Made by a program: the position numbers and the translations under genes. Source: Enterococcus devriesei (GTDB lineage: Bacteria > Bacillota > Bacilli > Lactobacillales > Enterococcaceae). From it: a stretch of 64,000 nucleotides of DNA. The first letter of the stretch is position 1, and each line of letters begins with the position of its first letter. Shown here piece after piece: positions 57,590 to 64,000 of the stretch. The notes beneath the pieces were generated by a model. That model was not told the origin of the DNA, did no database searches, and saw only the letters and a list, made by a program, of their open reading frames with translations. The DNA is taken from assembly GCF_001885905.1 (NCBI RefSeq), contig NZ_JXKM01000003.1, positions 303,007-367,006 of the forward strand. Direction: 5' to 3'.

Positions 57590-58837
57590 TTAATTTTTGT
57601 TTAGAATTGCTCGCCGCAACATGTCTAAACCCTTCATCACGGAGCTGTGACGAACATACGAACGATCTCTGGTGAAGTGATTTTCTGTCACTACGGTCGG
57701 TCCATTTTTTTGCGCCAAGCCAATATAAACCGTTCCCTTCGGTTGCCCTTCTAATTCGTCAGGACCGGCAACACCCGTAAAGGACAATGCATAGTCCGTC
57801 CCAGCTAAACGCAGCGCAGCTTCTGCCATTTCTTTCGCGCAGTCCTCGCTAACAACACCCGTTTGCTCTAGATGCTCAGGATCAAGCCCTAGGAAGCTTA
57901 CCTTCGTCGCCTTGGAATAAGTTACAAAACCACCGGGGAAGACCTCTGAAACGCCTGAAATCGTTCCTAAGGTCGCTTGGAACTCTCCCGCCGTCAAACT
58001 TTCTGCCGCCGTAATTGTCAGTTTTTCCTTTTTCAATAGTTCAACGACCACTTCAACCAAACTATTTTCCTCGCCGTAGCCATAGAAAAATTCGCCGACC
58101 TTCGCTAGGATCTCTGCTTCTGTTTGATCCAATAAGGCGTTCGCTGAGCGTTCATCTTCCGTCTTAGCTGTGATTCTTAACGTGACTTCATTGGGTTTGG
58201 CGTAGGGAGCAATCGTCGGATTGGATTGATGTTCGATCATTTCTGCTAGATCCGTCACTAGTTTTGATTCGCCGATACCAAAGAAACGTAGGACGCGTGA
58301 GGTCAATTTTTCCGTCGTCGGAAATTCTTTTTCTAGTAGCGGACGTGCTTGTTCCAAAAACATTGGTTTCAATTCGCTAGGTGGCCCCGGTAACAGAATA
58401 TAATTGTTCTTTGTTCCTTTATACAAACAGCCAATGGCTAGCCCTGTCCGATTCGGTAATGGAATCCCGTCTTGCAGGGTCTCGATTTGCCGTAAATTAT
58501 TCGGTGTCATCGTACTTTGACGCTGTGCGAAAAAGGCGTTTAACGCTGCTAAGCCTGCTTCATTTTGCACGAGCGGCACGCCGACGTGATCAGCCAAAAC
58601 ATTTTTCGTCAAGTCATCATCGGTTGGTCCCAAGCCGCCGCATAAAAGAATCAAATCGCTGCGTGAATCGGCCAACTGCAACAATTCCTCCAAACGTTTG
58701 GGGTTATCACCGACGACTGTATGGAAATAAACTTCGATCCCCATATCCGCTAATTTTTCTGATAAAAAAGTCGCGTTCGTATTGACTACTTGTCCTAATA
58801 AAAGTTCCGTTCCTACAGCAATGATCTCTGCTTTCAT
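57590..58837 (-). CDS. cinA: CinA-family competence/damage-inducible protein
   Basis: The 415-residue protein has an N-terminal molybdopterin-binding-like domain ([37 protein letters not shown]) and a C-terminal CinA amidase-type domain with [15 protein letters not shown] near residue 273 and [19 protein letters not shown]. The C-terminal domain deamidates NMN in characterised homologues; the N-terminal one hydrolyses ADP-ribose. It precedes recA as in Bacillus and streptococci. The recA promoter lies beyond its stop codon. Confidence 0.94.
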   Translation of the reverse strand: MKAEIIAVGTELLLGQVVNTNATFLSEKLADMGIEVYFHTVVGDNPKRLEELLQLADSRSDLILLCGGLGPTDDDLTKNVLADHVGVPLVQNEAGLAALNAFFAQRQSTMTPNNLRQIETLQDGIPLPNRTGLAIGCLYKGTKNNYILLPGPPSELKPMFLEQARPLLEKEFPTTEKLTSRVLRFFGIGESKLVTDLAEMIEHQSNPTIAPYAKPNEVTLRITAKTEDERSANALLDQTEAEILAKVGEFFYGYGEENSLVEVVVELLKKEKLTITAAESLTAGEFQATLGTISGVSEVFPGGFVTYSKATKVSFLGLDPEHLEQTGVVSEDCAKEMAEAALRLAGTDYALSFTGVAGPDELEGQPKGTVYIGLAQKNGPTVVTENHFTRDRSYVRHSSVMKGLDMLRRAILNKN

Positions 58838-58928
58838 GTAATCCTCTTCCTTCTAACATTAAGATACGCATTTTTCTCAACTATATCATTTTTATTTCAA
58901 AAAGGCTTTGAGAATTGGCTCAAAAATA

Positions 58929-58956
58929 AAAAAAAGAACGCACCCTCACGGCACGT
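58929..58956 (-). terminator. Weak terminator between pgsA and cinA
   Basis: On the minus strand ACGTGCC pairs with GGTGCGT (two G-T pairs), followed by TCTTTTTTTTATTTTTG. It may reduce read-through from the pgsA operon into cinA. Confidence 0.5.
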
Positions 58957-58968
58957 CCTAAGCATTTT

Positions 58969-59553
58969 TTACATAGAGCCTTTAAATAGTCCAGTGTTTT
59001 TAGCGAAATAATCATACCCTGAATAAATCGTAAAGAATAAACAGATATACAGCATGATTTGATCCATCGGAATCCCGATATAATTGAAAGGCACATTGTT
59101 TAAGTATAATAAAACGATTCCGACCATTTGTGTAGTAGTCTTGATTTTCCCTGGCATCGCCGCTGCCATTACACCGCCACCTTGCTCAACGATCAGAAGA
59201 CGCAAGCCGGTTACCGCTAATTCTCGACAGACGATAATCGCGATGACCCACGCAGGTGCCTTGCCTTGTTGAACTAAAATAATAAAGGCGGTCATCACTA
59301 ACATTTTATCCGCTAAAGGATCAGCGAATTTTCCGAAGTTGGTCACCAGTCCGCGAGCGCGAGCGATTTTCCCATCTAAATGGTCCGTGTAGCTAGCGAT
59401 AGCAAAGATGATCGCACCGACTAATTGTGTGACCGCTAAAGTCGTATTGCCAACTTGTAACGTGCCCCAATCCCATGGCGCTAAGACAACAACCATAAAT
59501 AATGGGATCATAAAGATTCGGACGACCGTCAATTTATTTGGTAAATTCATCAT
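58969..59553 (-). CDS. pgsA: CDP-diacylglycerol-glycerol-3-phosphate 3-phosphatidyltransferase
   Basis: The 194-residue membrane enzyme makes phosphatidylglycerophosphate, the committed step of phosphatidylglycerol synthesis. The CDP-alcohol phosphotransferase motif D-x2-D-G-x2-A-R-x8-G-x3-D-x3-D is complete, running from DHLDGKIARARG to GKFADPLADK near residues 57-83. Two adjacent ATG codons are possible starts; the second lies eight bases from GGAGG. It is the next gene after rodZ. Changes in pgsA are linked to daptomycin resistance in related bacteria; nothing unusual is visible here. Confidence 0.95.
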   Translation of the reverse strand: MMNLPNKLTVVRIFMIPLFMVVVLAPWDWGTLQVGNTTLAVTQLVGAIIFAIASYTDHLDGKIARARGLVTNFGKFADPLADKMLVMTAFIILVQQGKAPAWVIAIIVCRELAVTGLRLLIVEQGGGVMAAAMPGKIKTTTQMVGIVLLYLNNVPFNYIGIPMDQIMLYICLFFTIYSGYDYFAKNTGLFKGSM

Positions 59554-59584
59554 TGATTCCTCCTATGTAACTTTCCTACGGCTT

Positions 59585-60451
59585 TTAAGCAGCGTAGGCG
59601 ATATTTAAGGTAATGTCTTTTTTCAGCAAAGAGTCTCCCGGTTGAAAATCCAGACCTTGATCATTGACCTTGATGTCTGCGTATTTCGCCATCCCGATAG
59701 TGATCAGCGCTTGGGCAGTATCCGCGGGTAATTCGGTCGTTTGTGACTCACCCGGCTGTAAGGTATATTGATAAATCAAAGCACCGTTAACTTGCACCCC
59801 GATCCACACGCGTTCTTTACCTGTAAAAGTAAGCTTCAATGGTTTTTCCGCGTGATCGACCTTCATTGTTGCAGCATTGACGGTATTGTTTTCCATCGCT
59901 AAGGCCATTTTTGGTTTTTCCGGCGGCTTAGAAGATTCCACCGTTGGTTTTGGCTGTGACGACGAAACTTTTTCTGCCTGTGATGACGTATTTTCTGAGC
60001 GCTCGACTTGGACAGAACTGTTTTCGGGAATAATAGCGGTCTCTTGATGATCCAGCCAAGTCATATACCCAACCACTGAAATGATTGCCAAAGCTACCAA
60101 GCCTAAAACAACCATCGGCAGCGTCGCTCTAAAACGAGCCCGAGTAGGATTCTCCGCGTGTTTATTTTTTCGCAACTCATCGACGGTTTGAAGCTCCGGA
60201 TACGTCGGCAACGGCCGATCCTTACCGTCTAAAACATCGATCAAATGATTGCCGTCCACGTTTACCTCATCTGCATATTGGCGAATAAACGTCCGCAAAT
60301 AATAATCACTCGGCAACTCATGAAAGTCATTTTCTTCAATCGCTAATAAATAGCGCTTTTGGATTTTTGTGCGCTGCTGCAGTTCATCTAAACTAATTTT
60401 TTTATCGATACGGGCTTTGCGTAACGTTTCTCCAATATTAATACTAGCCAC
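59585..60451 (-). CDS. rodZ: RodZ-like cell-shape protein with helix-turn-helix domain
   Basis: The 288-residue protein has an N-terminal HTH_25 domain (IGETLRKARIDKKISLDELQ, residues 6-25), a positively charged juxtamembrane stretch, one membrane segment (VVLGLVALAIISVVGYMTW, about 112-130), a serine/proline-rich linker and a beta-sandwich outer domain. RodZ couples the elongation machinery to the cell shape apparatus. Its start is the GTG at 60449-60451, after AGGAG. The 135-base gap to ymfI shows no gene. The order ymfI-rodZ-pgsA is conserved in Bacilli. Confidence 0.88.
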   Translation of the reverse strand: MASINIGETLRKARIDKKISLDELQQRTKIQKRYLLAIEENDFHELPSDYYLRTFIRQYADEVNVDGNHLIDVLDGKDRPLPTYPELQTVDELRKNKHAENPTRARFRATLPMVVLGLVALAIISVVGYMTWLDHQETAIIPENSSVQVERSENTSSQAEKVSSSQPKPTVESSKPPEKPKMALAMENNTVNAATMKVDHAEKPLKLTFTGKERVWIGVQVNGALIYQYTLQPGESQTTELPADTAQALITIGMAKYADIKVNDQGLDFQPGDSLLKKDITLNIAYAA

Positions 60452-60586
60452 TTGATTCTCGACTCCTATATCCTATTTTCATTATGCTTGCCCATTCATA
60501 AAATGAATTTGGCAGCTCATTCATCTCACTGTCATTCTTCGATCATTTTCTCACAGACACTGCAGACTTTCACTAAACAAGGGATT

Positions 60587-61312
60587 TTATTCCATCCAAC
60601 CACCAGCTACCGGCAAAACGATCCCGGTCGTATAACTGGCCTCTTTTGAAAATAAATACTGACAGGCTGCTGCGATTTCTTTCGGATCGGCTAACCGTCC
60701 CAAAGGAATCTCCGCGTTTAACTCCGCTAATTCCTGCTCCGTCCAATTCGTGTTCATCTTTGTCTGAACCGCTCCAGGCGCCACCACATTGACCGTGATG
60801 CCCAAGGTGGCAACTTCTTTGGCATACGCCTTAGCAAAAGCCTCCTGCGCCCCTTTGACAGCACTATAGACCGTCTCCATGCTGCTGCCACGATGACCAT
60901 AGACTGAACCGATAAAGACCACGCGCCCATTGTTATTTCTAGCCAATTTTTCCTGTAAGGCTTGTAGCAAAAGTAACGGTGTCTTTAAATGAACTTGCCA
61001 TAAAGCTTCCATCTGATCAGCTTTGGTCTCTGGTAATAACTCATAAAAAGTAAAACCTGAGGCAAAAACGATCCCGTCCACTTGAAAGAGTTGATCTAAG
61101 AAATGAGGGATTTCCGCTTCCCTCAACATGTCTAAGGATACCATAAAAAAATCTTGCTGAGGATAACGTTTCTGTAAGTCTGAAACGAAACTTAAGACTT
61201 TCGCTTTTTGTTGATTGTAGTGGCAGTAAAGGGACCAGCCTTCTCCTGCCAATTTCTCACAGATGGCTTGGCCGATATCTCCACTGGCACCCATGACTAA
61301 CGCGTAAGGCAT
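60587..61312 (-). CDS. ymfI: SDR-family reductase, probable EF-P 5-aminopentanone reductase YmfI
   Basis: The 241-residue protein has the dinucleotide-binding motif MGASGDIGQAI near residue 7 and the catalytic YSAVKGA near residue 150 of short-chain dehydrogenases, with a serine in VVFIGSVYG. In Bacillus the homologue YmfI reduces the 5-aminopentanone modification on elongation factor P; that assignment rests on the conserved gene order ymfF-ymfH-ymfI. It starts two bases after the ymfH stop codon and has a GGAGG site. Confidence 0.85.
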   Translation of the reverse strand: MPYALVMGASGDIGQAICEKLAGEGWSLYCHYNQQKAKVLSFVSDLQKRYPQQDFFMVSLDMLREAEIPHFLDQLFQVDGIVFASGFTFYELLPETKADQMEALWQVHLKTPLLLLQALQEKLARNNNGRVVFIGSVYGHRGSSMETVYSAVKGAQEAFAKAYAKEVATLGITVNVVAPGAVQTKMNTNWTEQELAELNAEIPLGRLADPKEIAAACQYLFSKEASYTTGIVLPVAGGWME

Positions 61313-61313
61313 C

Positions 61314-62606
61314 TTACGCCTCCTTTTCCATATAAAAACGGGTGAAGGCCTCTTCTTTAATAAATAATTTCCCCGCCGCTAACACATCCGCTAATTCGAT
61401 TTCCTGAATAATTTCCGGCATATCAAACAACGTCCAATCACCAAACAATGATTGCGTGAATTGATTTGCAACGTATTCTAAGGAATTCAAAGATTGAAAA
61501 TATTTTCCTAACATCTTTTTCTTCAGTAAGTCTAAATTTGCTTGATTAAGCTCTGGGTCCGTCGCAAAATGCAGTAAAATCTCCGTCAAACGATCCGCTA
61601 ATTTTTGTGGCTCCTCACTATCGCCGCCAAAATCCGCAAAATAGAAACTGCGATCTAGCGAGAATTCATAGCCGAAGCTATCATCTAGCAGACCTTCATT
61701 ATACAGCTGTAAATAATTTTGTGAGGTCGTCCCTAGCAACATTTGGAACAATAAATCCAGCGAAACTTTGAAGATCAATCGTTCCTTGTCATCTGTTGGT
61801 AATTCCGCCAGACCTTTGACACCGACGATCGCTTTAGGAATCGTAATCGGCATGTTTTCTTCACTGAGCTTGATAATCTCTGCTGGTGTCTCTTGCGGGA
61901 AGCGACGTTGGATCGTTTCCGGTGCCTCAAACGTTTTCGCGGCTTGATTTTCCCGAATGAAGTCCATCAAAGCTTCCGGTTCTAGATTCCCCACAACAAA
62001 CAGCGTCATGTTGCTAGGATGATAAAAGGTATTGTAGCAGGTGTACAAATCCTCCGCCGTGATCTCCGCGATCGACTCAATCGTTCCAGCGATATCGATA
62101 TGCAGCGGATGCTTCGGATACATATTTTTCAAAATTGCGAAAAACTGCTGCCAGCTTGGATCGTCTTGATACATTTGAATTTCTTGACCGATGATGCCTT
62201 GCTCTTTTTGCACCGATTCTTCCGTGAAATAGGGTGCTTGAACAAAGTCTAACAACGTTCCTAAGTTTAATTCCAATTGATCCGTCGTTGAAAATAGATA
62301 GCTGGTCCGGGTAAAGCTGGTGAAGGCATTGGCTGATGCCCCTTGCTCACCGAATTTTTGGAAGACATCCCCATCTTCTTTTTCAAACATTTTATGTTCT
62401 AAAAAATGCGCGATCCCATCTGGTACTTTGACATAGTCTTGACCACCGCGGGGAATGAATTCATTGTCGATCGAGCCATAATTAGTACTGAATAGACCGT
62501 ACGTTTTATGATAGCCGGCTTTCGGCAAAAGATAGACCGTCAAGCCATTGGGCAGAATTTCTTTATACAAGGTCTCATTGATTTTTTGATACGCTACTTT
62601 ATCCAT
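61314..62606 (-). CDS. ymfH: M16-family zinc peptidase YmfH
   Basis: The 430-residue protein has the inverted zinc motif HFLEH (in GIAHFLEHKMFE, near residue 73) and the downstream glutamate of M16 peptidases, so it is the catalytically competent partner of the pair. The start is the ATG at 62604-62606, eight bases after GGAGG; an ATG five codons earlier overlaps that site. It overlaps ymfF by eight bases. M16 pairs usually act as heterodimers, with YmfF as the non-catalytic half. The physiological substrate is not known to me. Confidence 0.88.
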   Translation of the reverse strand: MDKVAYQKINETLYKEILPNGLTVYLLPKAGYHKTYGLFSTNYGSIDNEFIPRGGQDYVKVPDGIAHFLEHKMFEKEDGDVFQKFGEQGASANAFTSFTRTSYLFSTTDQLELNLGTLLDFVQAPYFTEESVQKEQGIIGQEIQMYQDDPSWQQFFAILKNMYPKHPLHIDIAGTIESIAEITAEDLYTCYNTFYHPSNMTLFVVGNLEPEALMDFIRENQAAKTFEAPETIQRRFPQETPAEIIKLSEENMPITIPKAIVGVKGLAELPTDDKERLIFKVSLDLLFQMLLGTTSQNYLQLYNEGLLDDSFGYEFSLDRSFYFADFGGDSEEPQKLADRLTEILLHFATDPELNQANLDLLKKKMLGKYFQSLNSLEYVANQFTQSLFGDWTLFDMPEIIQEIELADVLAAGKLFIKEEAFTRFYMEKEA

Positions 62607-63861
62607 GTTGCTGTCCTCCATCTAAGAAGAAGATCGCCTGCAAACGAATTTTTTTCGCGACTCGTTGGACATCTTCCGGTGTCACAGCCGCTAACCGTTT
62701 CAACCATTCTTCGTCTGTCAGTTTACTTTGCGGCAGCCATTGCGCCAAATAAGTTGTCTCGATCGTATTTTGCATACTATCCAGACCTAACAAATAATGA
62801 TTTTTCAGCATCGCTTTGGTTTGCTGGAAGGCCAACTCAGTGAATTTTCCCGCCTGCAACTCAAGCAATTGCTCTGCGATCAAGTGCAGAACCTTTTCGC
62901 GATTGTCGCTGTTGATCCCAGTTTGAACTTGCAAGTAGCCCCGGAAGGTATCAAAGGAGCTGGAGGCGTAATATGCTAGACTAGCTTTTTCTCGTACATT
63001 CATAAATAATTTTGAATGAGGGAAGCCGCCGAACAGGCCATTAAAAACTAACAGCGCGAAACGATCGAGGTCTTCGTAATAGACATCTGTCGCATAAGCC
63101 AAATTCAGCTTTCCTTGCGTCACGGTTTCTTGAATCTGTTGTTGGCGAATCACATTGTCATGGGCTTGATGATAATAAATTGATGGGAAACTTTCTTCGC
63201 GCTCAGTAAAGGGCAAGCGCTTGAACAGCTCTAACATCTCTGCTTCTTCTACATCCCCAATCACAAACAAGTCTACTTGATCCTGCGTGATCATTTCCTG
63301 ATAATACGCCGCCAAGCCTTCGCTGGTCTCATTAGCCAAGTCTTCGACCGTACCGAAGCTTGGCAGTTTTTGCGCGTCGTCAGTGAAATAGGTCTCTTTG
63401 ATCTTTAAAGAGGCCAACGTTTGTTTATCTTCCTGCAGCGTCTCGATATAGCTTTGCAGATTCTCCTTTTCTAAACGGAAGGTCTGCTCATCGAATTTTC
63501 CTTCACGAATATTGGGATTGAATAAAATTTCCTGTAAAAAGTCTAACGCGTCAGGTAATAGCTGCGGATCTTCAACATATTTTCCGTTCACGACCCCAAG
63601 ACCAACGTCTAGCCAATGCAGATTGCCTTTGCGTCCAACACTTAAACCAAAGCTGGCCCCGTAAAGCTCCGCCAATTTCCCGCTTAATTTAGTTTGATCG
63701 GGATAATGTAGCGAATTTGTTTCTAATAAATTTGCTAAGAGTGCCCGTCTGGTCATAATTTCTTTCGTTAAACGAGTCGTAAAACGCCCGTAGAGTTGAA
63801 TCGTTTTATATTTTTTTGTGGCGATAACGTGCAAGCGCACGCCTTTTTTTAGTTCGATCAT
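62599..63861 (-). CDS. ymfF: M16-family peptidase-like protein YmfF (zinc motif absent)
   Basis: The 420-residue protein shares the M16 fold with YmfH but lacks HxxEH at the expected place (ALLANLLETNSLHYP near residue 42), so it is predicted to be inactive by itself and to serve as the partner of YmfH. The ATG at 63859-63861 follows AAGGAG by seven bases, shorter than the maximal frame. It is the first gene of the operon ymfF-ymfH-ymfI. Confidence 0.87.
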   Translation of the reverse strand: MIELKKGVRLHVIATKKYKTIQLYGRFTTRLTKEIMTRRALLANLLETNSLHYPDQTKLSGKLAELYGASFGLSVGRKGNLHWLDVGLGVVNGKYVEDPQLLPDALDFLQEILFNPNIREGKFDEQTFRLEKENLQSYIETLQEDKQTLASLKIKETYFTDDAQKLPSFGTVEDLANETSEGLAAYYQEMITQDQVDLFVIGDVEEAEMLELFKRLPFTEREESFPSIYYHQAHDNVIRQQQIQETVTQGKLNLAYATDVYYEDLDRFALLVFNGLFGGFPHSKLFMNVREKASLAYYASSSFDTFRGYLQVQTGINSDNREKVLHLIAEQLLELQAGKFTELAFQQTKAMLKNHYLLGLDSMQNTIETTYLAQWLPQSKLTDEEWLKRLAAVTPEDVQRVAKKIRLQAIFFLDGGQQHG

Positions 63862-63893
63862 CACAAAGCTCCTTCGTCTCATCGTTAAGAACA

Positions 63894-63899
63894 ATTATA
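63894..63899 (-). promoter_or_regulatory. ymfF operon promoter (extended -10)
   Basis: On the minus strand TATAAT is preceded by TGTGC, giving a TG-N extended -10; no good -35 box is seen 17 bases upstream. The start codon lies 33 bases downstream. Positions 63900-64000 hold no gene on either strand, but TATACT near 63978 on the plus strand could begin a divergent transcript. Confidence 0.55.
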
Positions 63900-64000
63900 G
63901 CACAGGCGCTCTTTAAGGACTGAAATCAGCTTCAGCGAATAGTCGCTTTTATTTCAAATTTTTTTCTTCTTTCGCTATACTAAAATATAAAGAAAATGAT

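Overview
This window looks like chromosomal core DNA from an Enterococcus. The evidence is the S10-spc-alpha and str ribosomal operons in Gram-positive order, zinc-type S14 and L36, the order ymfF-ymfH-ymfI-rodZ-pgsA-cinA-recA-rny, a PurR of the Bacillus type, an Mga-family regulator and MprF. Protein sequences closely resemble enterococcal ones as I know them; I cannot fix the species (the casseliflavus/gallinarum group is a guess). I see no prophage, insertion sequence or CRISPR array.

Layout. Positions 1-14933 hold the S10-spc-alpha superoperon on the minus strand, from a consensus promoter at 14905-14933 down to rplQ and a partial ecfA1. Next come a PfpI-family gene and tuf, then fusA, rpsG and rpsL with their own promoter at 20641-20669. 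From 20.9 to 31 kb lies housekeeping DNA: rpiA, gpmA, a tRNA-Leu(CAG), udk, a YjjG-like phosphatase, an RsuA-type pseudouridine synthase, rplY/ctc with a structured leader, a DUF960 gene, a MATE exporter, a flavodoxin and kup. Then follow pnp, rpsO and def, and a small operon of a sirtuin, an acetyltransferase fused to chorismate mutase, and niaR. A lysine riboswitch precedes a two-gene amino-acid ABC importer, which makes lysine its probable substrate.

Positions 40.2-46.9 kb carry a TMEM175-like channel gene, an Mga-like regulator, an 865-base non-coding stretch, prs, glmU and purR. The non-coding stretch holds three tandem copies of what looks like a small regulatory RNA gene. Each copy has a direct-repeat operator, a -10 box, a pyrimidine-rich stretch complementary to a ribosome binding site plus start codon, and a terminator whose stem covaries between copies. 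This is the best candidate for an undescribed system here. Then come a Zur-type zinc ABC importer operon, ispE, an hsp20 gene, mprF, rny, recA (with a LexA-like box), cinA, pgsA, rodZ, ymfI, ymfH and ymfF.

A second unexplained layer is a dispersed intergenic repeat family of roughly 105 bases per unit, with two hairpins. I count about ten full or partial units, in the gaps adk-secY, kup-pnp, pnp-rpsO, permease-ATPase of the lysine importer, glmU-purR, mprF-rny and recA-cinA. One hairpin stem is rewritten from copy to copy while keeping base pairing, and the orientation follows the direction of transcription of the neighbouring genes. Both facts suggest that the element acts as RNA.
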